A DNA stretch of 64,000 nucleotides, from assembly GCF_002572525.1 (NCBI RefSeq), contig NZ_PDBS01000001.1, positions 1,736,001 to 1,800,000 of the forward strand, written 5' to 3'. Below the pieces are notes generated by a model. The model worked only from the letters and a program-made list of their open reading frames with translations. It made no database searches and was not told the origin of the DNA. The DNA comes from Natrinema sp. CBA1119. Its GTDB lineage: Archaea > Halobacteriota > Halobacteria > Halobacteriales > Natrialbaceae. Both the position numbers and the translations under genes were made by a program. Shown here piece after piece: positions 54,296 to 62,040 of the stretch. Each line of letters begins with the position of its first letter. Within the stretch, counting starts at the first letter, position 1.

Positions 54296-56752
54296 TTAGT
54301 TCTGACGGCGGAGTGCCAGCATGGCAGCGCCGAGGAGTGCGACGAGAGCGACGCCGACACCGAAGCCGGGCGTACCATCGTCACTACCGTCGGAACCATC
54401 GGAGCCGTCAGATCCGTCGGAGCCGTCGTCACCGTCGGATCCGTCACTACCGTCGGAGCCGTCGTCACCGTCGGATCCGTCACTACCGTCGGAGCCGTCG
54501 GATCCGTCACTACCGTCGGAACCGTCGGAGCCGTCGGATCCGTCACTACCATCGGAACCGTCGGCTTCGTTGACGGTCAGCGTACCGGAGTCGCTGGCGT
54601 TGCCAGCGTGGGTCTCCCAGCTGATGTCGCCTGCGGAGCTGGTGTCGAAGTCTGCGCTGGCGTCGTAGGTGCTGCCAGCTTCGACAGTGATCTCTTCCTG
54701 CTGGACGGTTTCGCCGTCGATGTCGATGTGGAAGTCGACAGTACCTGCGGCGTCACCGTCGTTGGTGACGGTCACGTCGAGCGTGGCGTCGTCGCCAACC
54801 TGAACCTCAGAGGATGAAACCTGACCTTCAACAGAGATGTCTGGCTGTGGTTCGGGCTGGGCCTCGACGAGGACAAGGTCCTCAACAGATGCGTCGATTC
54901 CGTTACCGTAGCGGGTCTCGAGATTGAACGTGTTGCCGGCTTCACCACTGAAGTCGTAGGTAGCGGCGAACGTACGAACGCCGTTTTCCTCATTGACTAC
55001 AACTTCATTGTTCATCACGAAGTTGCCCGAGGATCGAGCAACTGTGTCGAATTCCGTGCCGGGGGCGAGCGTCGTCTCGCCCGTCAGCTCCTCTTCTCCG
55101 GCTGGCACTTCGTCTTCATCCTCAAGGTCCCATTCAAGGGTAGCCTCGTTGAGAGAGACTTCGCCTTCGATCTCGATTTTGTCACCATCGTCGACGTACT
55201 GGTTCGTATCGTCGATATTGAGGGTCGTGTCGTACGACTTATCCTCGCTAAGATTCTCTGCGTAGTCCGCAGAGTTGTACTCAACTTCAAGGTAGAGGTC
55301 GCCGTCGTAGTTCTCAATGTTCACTGCGTTGAGATCGAGACGGTTCTCCACACCGGGCGTGGAGTTCCAGACCTCAGCCTGCGCGTTGGCACCAGGGTCC
55401 TGCTCTTCGATTTCGAGCGAGATCCCGTGGTTGTTGGCGAGTTTGTCGTTGATGTTGTCGCCGTTATTGGCACCGTTTGCCACTAGCCCTGCAATGTCAC
55501 CTTCTGCGCCGAAGTCCTCAATGCTGATGAGGAACTTGTCGCCGTTGGCGATATTCTCGGTCTCGGTGATCGTTGCATCTTCGAAGTCCTCACCGTAGAC
55601 GCCGTCAGCAGCAGGTGCGGTGTGCGACGTAACGCTACTTGGGTTTTCACGCTCGGCCAGCGACAGGTACGTACTGTCACTTTCATCGTTGACGCTAACA
55701 TCAGATGCAGACGTATCAACGATGGAGCTACCGAGGGTCATCTCGTAGTCAGTAGCAGCCAGTGGCGGCGTGCCTACTTCCGTAGAGACGTTCTGGCCGT
55801 CAATTTCGACATCGTCCTCAACACTCTCGTGGACAGTCCAAGGGCCATTGTTTGCGCTGGCCGTATTGTACAGGAGAGTGACCTCGCTATCGAATTCACT
55901 GTCAGTGACACTGAATTCGGTCCAGGTCTGATAATTATCGTTGTCGACGTTACCGAGGACAACTGCGCCGCTGGTGGCGCCGTCGAGATCAACGGTAACG
56001 GGGATGATGTCACCCTGGGCACCCTGCGGTGCGTTGGTGAACTCGCGGTTGGCATCGTCGCCTTGAGTGACAGTGATCGAGGCGCTGGTTTCAGCGGTCG
56101 AGTCCGTCACGTCAAAGGTGAAGTTGTACTCGGATTCATCAATACCCGAGAAATTGGCGTCTGCGGAGCCTTCAACATCCTCAACGGTGACTGTATCGTC
56201 GTCACCGTTTGCGTTGTCGTCGATAACATTGTGGTTATCGTCGAAGATGTTCGTGAGATCCGCGACGTCGAGGCCGTCAGCGGTGACGTTCACGTCATAG
56301 GTGCCACGGTTGGAGTCGAACGTGAGTTCGGTCTCCGTTTCGGCACCTTCGTTCTCGATTTGGCTGGCCTCGAAGTCAACGTCGAGAGTCTGTTCTGCGA
56401 TCTCGAAGTGGACTTCACCAGCATTAGTCTGGAAGAGGTAGTAACCTGCGTCAAGGTTGTCCGTGTCGATAGTCAACACGCCTGTCCCGTTGGCAGAGAG
56501 TTCCTCTTCAAGCCCTTCGTCATTTCCGTCACTGTTACTCTGACGGAGCTGGACATCTTCATTGTTATTGAAGCTACTGTTCTCGATTACTTGGCCGGAC
56601 CAGACAAGGTCACCGTCTGTGACCGTCTGAGTTTGGTTAGCTGCTGCCGCTCCGCCCACAAACGCTGCGGACATCGCAACAACAGAAAGGACCATCAGCG
56701 CGGCCAGGACGACTGCACGTCCCTTCTCGCGATAGGTCGTTTCGTTTGTCAT
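54296..56752 (-). CDS. S-layer-type surface glycoprotein with PGF-CTERM anchor
   Basis: 818 aa. The signal peptide (YREKGRAVVLAALMVLSVVAMS, cleaved near AAANQTQ) is the haloarchaeal surface-glycoprotein type. The body is very acidic with many N-glycosylation sequons (NQT, NSS, NGT, NVT, NFS, NFT). Residues 640-745 look like a CARDB-like/Ig-like domain. A Ser-Asp-Gly stalk of about 60 residues leads to the PGF-CTERM sequence TPGFGVGVALVALLGAAMLA and basic RRQN, the archaeosortase A sorting signal. All parts of a main S-layer protein are present. It is inside the provirus, on the reverse strand. Confidence 0.87.
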   Translation of the reverse strand: MTNETTYREKGRAVVLAALMVLSVVAMSAAFVGGAAAANQTQTVTDGDLVWSGQVIENSSFNNNEDVQLRQSNSDGNDEGLEEELSANGTGVLTIDTDNLDAGYYLFQTNAGEVHFEIAEQTLDVDFEASQIENEGAETETELTFDSNRGTYDVNVTADGLDVADLTNIFDDNHNVIDDNANGDDDTVTVEDVEGSADANFSGIDESEYNFTFDVTDSTAETSASITVTQGDDANREFTNAPQGAQGDIIPVTVDLDGATSGAVVLGNVDNDNYQTWTEFSVTDSEFDSEVTLLYNTASANNGPWTVHESVEDDVEIDGQNVSTEVGTPPLAATDYEMTLGSSIVDTSASDVSVNDESDSTYLSLAERENPSSVTSHTAPAADGVYGEDFEDATITETENIANGDKFLISIEDFGAEGDIAGLVANGANNGDNINDKLANNHGISLEIEEQDPGANAQAEVWNSTPGVENRLDLNAVNIENYDGDLYLEVEYNSADYAENLSEDKSYDTTLNIDDTNQYVDDGDKIEIEGEVSLNEATLEWDLEDEDEVPAGEEELTGETTLAPGTEFDTVARSSGNFVMNNEVVVNEENGVRTFAATYDFSGEAGNTFNLETRYGNGIDASVEDLVLVEAQPEPQPDISVEGQVSSSEVQVGDDATLDVTVTNDGDAAGTVDFHIDIDGETVQQEEITVEAGSTYDASADFDTSSAGDISWETHAGNASDSGTLTVNEADGSDGSDGSDGSDGSDGSDGSDGSDGSDGSDGDDGSDGSDGSDGDDGSDGSDGSDGSDGSDDGTPGFGVGVALVALLGAAMLALRRQN
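54376..54566. repeat. Ser-Asp-Gly coding repeats of the surface glycoprotein
   Basis: Direct repeats of a 9-base unit, with some 12- to 15-base variants, encode (DGS)n and DDGS. Such a stalk lies just before the anchor. Its short units will make the repeat count prone to slip. Confidence 0.85.
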
Positions 56753-57646
56753 TTATGTTGTGTTATTATCGTTTTTCGGTTGGTTAACGCACTATTCAAC
56801 GGAAGCGACCGTCCACGTGGTATCGACATCTCGTCGCATACCGACGGGCCTCCGGATAGGGGTGTTAATATTAAATTACCACTCATGGCATAAGTTTTGT
56901 GTTCTATTACCCATCCCCATAACTGGTTTAATTCACTATGTATTTCACGGCCAACGCACGCGCACGGTCAAATTGATGCAAGAGCATCCGCTCTCCACAC
57001 GGACGCTGTCGGAAGAATAATGATGATCCGGAAATACGCCATTAGCGTGGGATTACTACCCACGTAACGCCTATCTTGCGATATGGCGTTTCGCGCTGCC
57101 TGGGGAAAGCTACCGGGTAGGGACCGTAGTTTTTCTTCTCCCACGGCGCGTTTTCCCCAATCTCGAAGTGCTAACTCTATGGATTCAGGAATCCCTATAA
57201 TGCTGACTGAAATCAGAAGCTCGCACATCGCAGAAACGCCGGCCAGAGGCCAGCGTTGAGCCCCCATCCAACGTCAATGGGTATCGACTTGGGTGGGTCC
57301 GAAATCGAGAGACAATATGGCAATTGGCTTCACGTTGGAACGTGGTTCGATCTCGGAAGGCGAGGGACCGTATGTCTCGGGTCGGGCGGATCCTGTCAGG
57401 CAACGACTGAATCCTCTCCCCTCGCCACCGACACCTTGGAATCCGTGACTCATCAATTTATTGGCTAGTTGGCACTGGCCCAAACAGTTAATGACTATCA
57501 CCAAAAACAATTGGACGCCTCCGATCCACCTCTCCCCCACCTACCCGGAGGCACACTGCATCCCCCCATCCCGTTTTCATGGCGATATCGGAAGAATCGG
57601 AACCGGCCCGGCCAGCGCTAAGAGGGGCCGTGACCGTTCTCTGGGT
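56753..57646. other. Noncoding A/T-richer stretch upstream of the surface glycoprotein
   Basis: No credible gene found in 894 bp. Near the surface glycoprotein start, TTAATATTAAATTACC (56865-56880) reads as a TATA-rich promoter on the reverse strand. A CGTGGG-CCCACG hairpin sits at 57044-57062. The rest has lower GC and no recognised feature, consistent with decayed sequence or a long regulatory region. Confidence 0.5.
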
Positions 57647-57979
57647 ATGCACGAAGAGGAACGGGATCGACGCGTCATGAGATACGAGCTCGGGAAGCGA
57701 CTCCTGGTGCCCCGTGACGGTGACGTTGAGCCGATGATCGAGGCGCTTGTCACGATGTTTGAGGGAGATCTCGTTGCAGTACGCGATCGTGGTCGCGAGG
57801 CGCTGGTCTACCGATCAAACGAATTCTTCGCGATAGGGGCGACACTCGACGCCTGGAAGATCAACACCGACGGCACTCAGGCCTACGGCGGACGGCTCGA
57901 GAACGATGTCGATCTCGAGGACTGGCTTGAGGAGCATCGCGATGAACTGGACTGGGTACATCACGAATATAGAGAATAG
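57647..57979 (+). CDS. Small provirus protein
   Basis: 110 aa from ATG 57647 (MHEEERDRRVMRYELGK); ATG 57677 is possible. Residues 30-105 (LVAVRDRGREALVYRSNEFFAIGATLDAWKINTDGTQAYGGRLENDVDLEDWLEEHRDELDW) alternate beta and acidic helix. Convergent with the J-domain gene; stops touch. Family unknown. The longer open frame upstream is not coding-like. Confidence 0.55.
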   Translation: MHEEERDRRVMRYELGKRLLVPRDGDVEPMIEALVTMFEGDLVAVRDRGREALVYRSNEFFAIGATLDAWKINTDGTQAYGGRLENDVDLEDWLEEHRDELDWVHHEYRE

Positions 57980-58633
57980 CTATTCGAGCATCGCTTCTTT
58001 CGCCTTCTGGATCCGCTTGTACTCGGCGACGTCGGGGTCGTCACTGTCTGGATGGACGTTCGCCGACTTCCGGCGGACGACCGCTGTGACGACGTCGTCC
58101 GACGCGCCGGGCGCGACCTCGAGGATCTCGTGAGGCTCCTTGTCGAGTTCGTCTTCGCTCGAGGCCGGCGGCGTGGCGATCGCTTCTTCGTCCGCGGGCG
58201 GGAGCCGCGCAGTCTCGACTGTATCGGCGGCGGTCTGGACGCCGCAGCGCTCGGCAAGGCGCTGGCGACGGGCCCAGAGTGCGATCGCACGGGCGTTCTC
58301 GCGCTGGGTTTCCCAGCAGTCACAGGAGACGGCGAACTCGTGATCGGCGGCCTCACCCTCACGTCGGAAGTAGGCCGCGACGCCGACGTCGTCGGGCTTG
58401 TCGTGCTGATGGGGGATGTTCGGCCGGTCGGCGTAGTGCTGCGAGGCCGTCTCGATACGGACGCTTCCCTCGGTGGCTTCCCACGCTTCGAGCTCGTCGA
58501 CGACGCTCTGGAACGACTCTTTGCGCGTGGGTGAGAGGTCGCCCGGGTAGGATTCTCGGTCGATTGGGTCGGTGCGGCCGTGGCCTCGAGGCCAATCGAT
58601 GGTCCGTTCGTGGGTGGACTGGGTACTACTCAC
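57980..58633 (-). CDS. J-domain protein of the provirus
   Basis: 217 aa. The C-terminal 52 residues form a J domain: EILEVAPGASDDVVTAVVRRKSANVHPDS with the invariant HPD at about 194-196, then YKRIQKAKEAMLE. The N-terminal 150 residues (DELEAWEATEGSVRIET, VSCDCWETQRENARAIALWARRQRLAERCG) contain a CDC/C cysteine set and a helical region. J domains recruit DnaK/Hsp70. Last gene of a reverse operon with two small genes, with 8-bp overlap to the next. Confidence 0.75.
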   Translation of the reverse strand: MSSTQSTHERTIDWPRGHGRTDPIDRESYPGDLSPTRKESFQSVVDELEAWEATEGSVRIETASQHYADRPNIPHQHDKPDDVGVAAYFRREGEAADHEFAVSCDCWETQRENARAIALWARRQRLAERCGVQTAADTVETARLPPADEEAIATPPASSEDELDKEPHEILEVAPGASDDVVTAVVRRKSANVHPDSDDPDVAEYKRIQKAKEAMLE

Positions 58634-58829
58634 CGTCTACCTCCTCAACTTCTGCGAGGATCGCGATTTCACGAAGCGTGTCTTCGAGATCGTGGGCCAC
58701 ATCGTCCAGGCCGGCAACCTGTCGCTGGAGTTCGTCGTCTGGGACCTCGAGATCGCCGTGATCCAGATCGATCCGTGCATCGTTGATGGAGTCCACTGCG
58801 GAACGGAGGTGATCTGCCGGACTACTCAT
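58626..58829 (-). CDS. Small acidic coiled-coil protein
   Basis: 67 aa from ATG 58829 (MSSPADHLRSAVDSINDARIDLDHGD). The rest, ELQRQVAGLDDVAHDLEDTLREIAILAEVEEVDG, is one long amphipathic helix. It overlaps the winged-helix gene upstream and the J-domain gene downstream by 8 bp each. Unknown; perhaps a partner of the repressor. Confidence 0.55.
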   Translation of the reverse strand: MSSPADHLRSAVDSINDARIDLDHGDLEVPDDELQRQVAGLDDVAHDLEDTLREIAILAEVEEVDGE

Positions 58830-59103
58830 CGGGACCACCGTCCTCGCACTGGATGATCTGCTCGACATAGCACTCTCCGTCGTACACCAGTCGGTAGAGG
58901 CCACGAGCTTGTTTCTCCACCCACCCCGCGTTTTCGAGAGCGTTCAGCGCATCGTTCACCCGCTGCCGTTCGAGCCCAGTGATGTCACGAATCCGGCGCG
59001 GATTGACCTGAAACTCGTCGCGGAAGACGTCGAGCACCTGCCGTTGTTGCTTCGACGGATCGAACTTCTTGTTCGCCACGTTGAATCGTCTGTATCCTTG
59101 CAT
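58822..59103 (-). CDS. Winged helix-turn-helix regulator
   Basis: 93 aa. KKFDPSKQQRQVLDVFRDEFQVNPRRIRDITGLERQRVNDALNALENAGWVEKQARGLYRLVYD is a MarR/PadR-style winged helix with recognition helix LERQRVNDALNAL. First gene of a reverse three-gene operon and divergent from the operon starting at 59292. A palindrome stands in the shared promoter region, so it is probably a switch repressor. Confidence 0.75.
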   Translation of the reverse strand: MQGYRRFNVANKKFDPSKQQRQVLDVFRDEFQVNPRRIRDITGLERQRVNDALNALENAGWVEKQARGLYRLVYDGECYVEQIIQCEDGGPDE

Positions 59104-59170
59104 AGCTATCCCTACAAAAGTACCTATCAGTGTCTATGCTATTGTATTTTTGGGTGTCCTATCTATAGTA

Positions 59171-59185
59171 CGTTACAACGTAACG
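59171..59185. promoter_or_regulatory. Operator-like inverted repeat in a divergent promoter region
   Basis: CGTTACAACGTAACG: 6-bp perfect arms around AAC. It is centrally placed in the 188-bp gap between the winged-helix repressor candidate (ends 59103, reverse) and the forward operon (59292). A nearby TATTTTT and CTATCTATAG give TATA-like elements on both strands. Confidence 0.55.
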
Positions 59186-59291
59186 CTTAATAGGTTGGCA
59201 AATAGAGTAGTAACTGTGACGCAGGGTGGCCGGGAAAACCGATCTCGGCCGGGTGTTAGAGCACCCGACCTGTGTCCTCGCAAGAAGGACA

Positions 59292-59492
59292 ATGAGTATT
59301 CAAACGCGGACCCACGAAACGGTTTCGGACGAACCGACCGACAACCACACCTCCATCGATCTGAACGAGATCGTCGCTCAGACGGTTCCCATCGGTGACG
59401 AATTCCCGGACTTCGAGGAGTTCAACGCTGTCTGCAAAGCTACGAAGGACACGCTCGAGCGTGTGATCGCCGCGGAGGTCGATCGTACATGA
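59292..59492 (+). CDS. Small provirus protein
   Basis: 66 aa from ATG 59292. IDLNEIVAQTVPIGDEFPDFEEFNAVCKATKDTLERVIAAEV is a small helical unit. First gene of the forward operon facing the switch region; overlaps the next gene by ATGA. Unrecognised. Confidence 0.55.
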   Translation: MSIQTRTHETVSDEPTDNHTSIDLNEIVAQTVPIGDEFPDFEEFNAVCKATKDTLERVIAAEVDRT

Positions 59493-59941
59493 CGATCATC
59501 ACTGCGAGCGATGTCGCCGGTGACCGCGACTCGACGCGTGACGATCAGCACCAGGCCGAGGCCCTCGAGAGTGAACGGGCACAGGCGACGGTCACCCCCA
59601 GGCCACCGATCCGGACCGATGGCGGCGACGGTGGCGACGATGATCTCCCGCAGCTGCACGTCGCGGACACGGTCGAGGATCGCGACGACCCGGACGCGAA
59701 CATGCTCGTCCACGCACTGCCGTCCGAGCCTGCGTGTGAGCATGAGATCGACGAGAAGGGGACCACGGTCGCGAATATAAATCGGGACTACCCAGCGACC
59801 GACGACGTCGTCGTAATTAAGTACCCACAACGGACTGACTCCATCCTCGAGCCGCTGCAGACGTACGCCTACCCGCGCTCGCGGATACGACTCGTCGACT
59901 CGTTCCACGATGGCGACGGCGACGAGGAGGTGAGCGAGTGA
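59489..59941 (+). CDS. Provirus protein of unknown function
   Basis: 150 aa. Acidic and low-complexity for the first 70 residues (IRTDGGDGGDDDLPQLHVADTVEDRDDPDANML), then HEIDEKGTTVANINRDYPATDDVVVIKYPQRTDSILEPLQTYAYPRSRIRLV, beta-rich. No motif. Co-transcribed with its neighbours by overlap. Confidence 0.5.
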   Translation: MTIITASDVAGDRDSTRDDQHQAEALESERAQATVTPRPPIRTDGGDGGDDDLPQLHVADTVEDRDDPDANMLVHALPSEPACEHEIDEKGTTVANINRDYPATDDVVVIKYPQRTDSILEPLQTYAYPRSRIRLVDSFHDGDGDEEVSE

Positions 59942-60357
59942 TGCAGGCTCGGAAGCGACTCAACGAACTCGCCCACAAGCGTGCGAACGCGTTCGATACG
60001 ACGATCTGCCACAACAACGTCTACGAGGCAGTCCAGGGCCACCATGATCACGGGGTCGACCTCGAGCGGTACGTCTCGGTCGCGGAGGACGTCTATGATC
60101 TCTCGGCTGACGAGGATCTTGAGGACCGCCGACTGGATATCTTCGGCGCTGCGGAGGAGATCAACGACCACATCGACGACGTCGTCGACGAGGCCATCGT
60201 CGCCGCACTCGCAGATCTGCTCGAGGTCGTCGACGACTGGGATGTCATCTGGAGCGATGACGAGATCTCGGACGCGAAGGCGGAGGCTCGAGACTGGCTG
60301 CAGGGACATCGCGAAGCCGCGAAGCGCGCCGGCGTCTGGGACGAGGTGAGCAACTGA
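59941..60357 (+). CDS. Provirus helical protein
   Basis: 138 aa. Start ATG 59941 overlaps the previous stop; GTG 59938 is also possible. Strongly helical: MQARKRLNELAHKRANAF, IVAALADLLEVVDDWDVI and EAARDWLQGHREAAKRAG-like C-terminus (KAEARDWLQGHREAAKRAG). Overlaps the next gene by one base. Unknown. Confidence 0.55.
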   Translation: MQARKRLNELAHKRANAFDTTICHNNVYEAVQGHHDHGVDLERYVSVAEDVYDLSADEDLEDRRLDIFGAAEEINDHIDDVVDEAIVAALADLLEVVDDWDVIWSDDEISDAKAEARDWLQGHREAAKRAGVWDEVSN

Positions 60358-60689
60358 TGGCGGCCGCCGAGTTCCTCCAGGCCGACGTTGACGGCCTCGA
60401 CCGCCGGGCACTGAGCCAGTACTTGACCGTCCTCGAGGACCAGGGCCGTGTTCGTGACTGCCCAGGCCAGTACCTCGTCGTCTCCGAATCCGGTTCGGAG
60501 TACCTTGTCGACGCGCGACTGGAGGCATGCGAGTGTCCCGACCATGAGTTCCGCGATCGCGAGTGCAAGCACATCAAGCGCGTTGCATACGCGACGGGGG
60601 AGCGCCCCGTTCCCCCGATCGTCGACCGAGATGACGTCGCCGGCGAGCTCGGAGAGCATGTTTCCGGTGAACCACGGTGGTCGCGATGA
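60357..60689 (+). CDS. SWIM zinc-finger protein
   Basis: 110 aa. Contains CECPDHEFRDRECKHIKRV, an exact SWIM-type C-x-C-x(n)-C-x-H motif near 58-76, used for DNA or protein binding. The N-terminal 50 residues are helical (ALSQYLTVLEDQGRV, like a winged helix). Such proteins are common in haloviral early regions. Confidence 0.75.
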   Translation: MAAAEFLQADVDGLDRRALSQYLTVLEDQGRVRDCPGQYLVVSESGSEYLVDARLEACECPDHEFRDRECKHIKRVAYATGERPVPPIVDRDDVAGELGEHVSGEPRWSR

Positions 60690-60925
60690 GCGTCCAGACC
60701 GCCGACCTTGAGGGCGCTGCGGAGGCCGTCCCGTCGCACCCGACTGTCCACGACGTCCGACTCGTTGATCGTCGCGATTACGGCGGCCGCCGTAAGCTCG
60801 AGATCGTCTTGGGTCCACGGGTCGACCGTATCCCGCCAGGCGTCCTCCGGACTCTCGCCGAACATGACTGCGGTGTCGGCCTGACGCAGCCGCAAGGGAT
60901 GTTTCTCGTTGCGGAGGTGCGGTAG
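60686..60925 (+). CDS. Small provirus protein
   Basis: 79 aa. HPTVHDVRLVDRRDYGGRRKLEIVLGPRVDRIPPGVLRTLAEHDCGVGLTQPQGMFLVAEV is an alpha/beta pattern. ATG 60686 overlaps the SWIM gene by 4 bp; the open frame upstream is shadow. Sequence resembles the next small gene in part (both read LEVVxGP), perhaps old duplicates. Confidence 0.55.
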   Translation: MSVQTADLEGAAEAVPSHPTVHDVRLVDRRDYGGRRKLEIVLGPRVDRIPPGVLRTLAEHDCGVGLTQPQGMFLVAEVR

Positions 60926-61123
60926 ATGTCGCTCATTCGCGGCGCCGTCGCGGCGATCATCGAGTGGCTCCCACTCGTGCGGCTCGCCGACGTCACCGGC
61001 GACGGTGACCTCGAGGTCGTCGTCGGTCCGAAGCCCAGCAGCAAGATCGCGACGGTCCTCCGTCACGCCGGCGATCGTTCGATCCAGATCGGCCGCCTCG
61101 TCATCACGCTGGGGGCCGAGTGA
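60926..61123 (+). CDS. Small provirus protein
   Basis: 65 aa. SLIRGAVAAIIEWLPLVRLADVTGDGDLEVVVGPKPSSKIATVLRHAGDRSIQIGRLVITLGAE. It starts immediately after the preceding stop codon. The LEVVVGP segment resembles LEIVLGP in the previous protein. Unrecognised otherwise. Confidence 0.5.
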   Translation: MSLIRGAVAAIIEWLPLVRLADVTGDGDLEVVVGPKPSSKIATVLRHAGDRSIQIGRLVITLGAE

Positions 61124-61344
61124 TGGGACAGCACGCGCTGGATCCCGACACGGAGTTCCAGGTCGTCCGCAGCGAGACTCCGGTCAACGTCGACGGCTTC
61201 AAGATCGGCGAGCCGACCGGCGAGATCGAGTGTTGCAGCTGCGGGCGGTCGGCGCTGAACATCGACGAGATTCCCCACCGCCAGGACTGCGACCAGCGCT
61301 GGGCCCGTACTGATTTCTGGCGTGAGCGGTTCCTGAGCGAGTAG
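61123..61344 (+). CDS. Small zinc-binding provirus protein
   Basis: 73 aa. IECCSCGRSALNIDEIPHRQDCDQRW carries C-x2-C and H-x3-C spacing, a likely single zinc site. ATG 61123 overlaps the previous stop; the GTG at 61120 is possible. Last gene of the forward early operon. Unknown. Confidence 0.55.
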   Translation: MGQHALDPDTEFQVVRSETPVNVDGFKIGEPTGEIECCSCGRSALNIDEIPHRQDCDQRWARTDFWRERFLSE

Positions 61345-61431
61345 CGATTTTCCGCTATTCAGATTGATCTCTTCTCGAAACTCGCCCCGAAAACTTCTGG
61401 GCAGGTCAAGAATTGTTCAGTGAAGAGCGAG

Positions 61432-61599
61432 CTATTTCATACGTATTATTGTCATGTCCCAGTCAGGAGTGGATTCGTCATGATGAATTAGTTCATAGCC
61501 TCCATCAGCAACTTCTACACCGTTTTGATGTGCTCTTTGTATGAGTTCATCGAGTGCTTCTTGCAACTCCTCTTTCGAAGTGGGCGAGTTCATTGACAT
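61432..61599 (-). CDS. Small haloarchaeal protein (55 aa)
   Basis: Reads MSMNSPTSKEELQEALDELI, then QRAHQNGVEVADGGYELIHH and ends WDMTIIRMK. Helix-then-beta layout with ordered, non-shadow codon use in an otherwise low-GC gap. The family occurs as small hypothetical haloarchaeal proteins. Transcribed opposite to its forward neighbours; the second ATG (61593) is possible. Confidence 0.6.
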   Translation of the reverse strand: MSMNSPTSKEELQEALDELIQRAHQNGVEVADGGYELIHHDESTPDWDMTIIRMK

Positions 61600-61677
61600 G
61601 ACCAAGTTTAGATAGTGTTGTTACAGAGAAAGCGGTATGGCATGGTGCACAATGCTGGTGGAATAACAGTCAACCAT

Positions 61678-61875
61678 CTACAACTCTAGTTGACTTCCGT
61701 CAAATTTTTGCCCTTTCTTCACAATCTGTTTATCTCGATCATAGTTAATCAATCCCTCAGCTTCTAATTCTGAAAGGGATAGATGTGACAGTTGAAGGCG
61801 AAGTTTTGCCACATCTTCGTTAGCGGATGGTGGATCATTCCGTGATCGGGCTCTGGGTTGTTTGGTATTGCGCAT
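61678..61875 (-). CDS. Small winged-helix-like protein
   Basis: 65 aa. KLRLQLSHLSLSELEAEGLINYDRDKQIVKKGQKFDGSQLEL resembles the second half of haloarchaeal winged helices (helix, then the E-A-EGLI-Y wing turn). The N-terminal 25 residues are basic and look disordered. It could be a truncated member of the DUF7344-type family; unproven. Its start faces the initiator gene. Confidence 0.45.
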   Translation of the reverse strand: MRNTKQPRARSRNDPPSANEDVAKLRLQLSHLSLSELEAEGLINYDRDKQIVKKGQKFDGSQLEL

Positions 61876-62022
61876 TTACTGTATGAGGAGTTACTGGCTC
61901 TTATTCCTCTCCATTTTCACTGTAACTATGTGTTTTGATTAACCGAGAGACAATCTGTGTCCCACGGTCAGTCCATATGTATCGATAACGGAATTCCGGA
62001 AACGGGGCCGTCGTCTTTATCT

Positions 62023-62036
62023 TTTGACCGGTCAAA
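62023..62036. promoter_or_regulatory. Palindrome before the Orc1/Cdc6-like gene
   Basis: TTTGACCGGTCAAA is a perfect 14-bp palindrome, 5 bp before the chosen ATG and next to CTTTATC. A second palindrome CGGAATTCCG lies at 61989-61998. The symmetry suggests an operator of autoregulation or an initiator-binding site. Confidence 0.5.
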
Positions 62037-62040
62037 TTCG

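Noticed and set aside
55622-56893. A 423-residue forward frame over the surface glycoprotein gene
   Set aside because: The reverse frame has signal peptide, sequons and PGF-CTERM anchor; the forward frame has none of these and would overlap its promoter.
57256-57540. Overlapping short ORFs on both strands in the gap upstream of 57647
   Set aside because: Neither has coding-like composition, a ribosome-binding site or family similarity.
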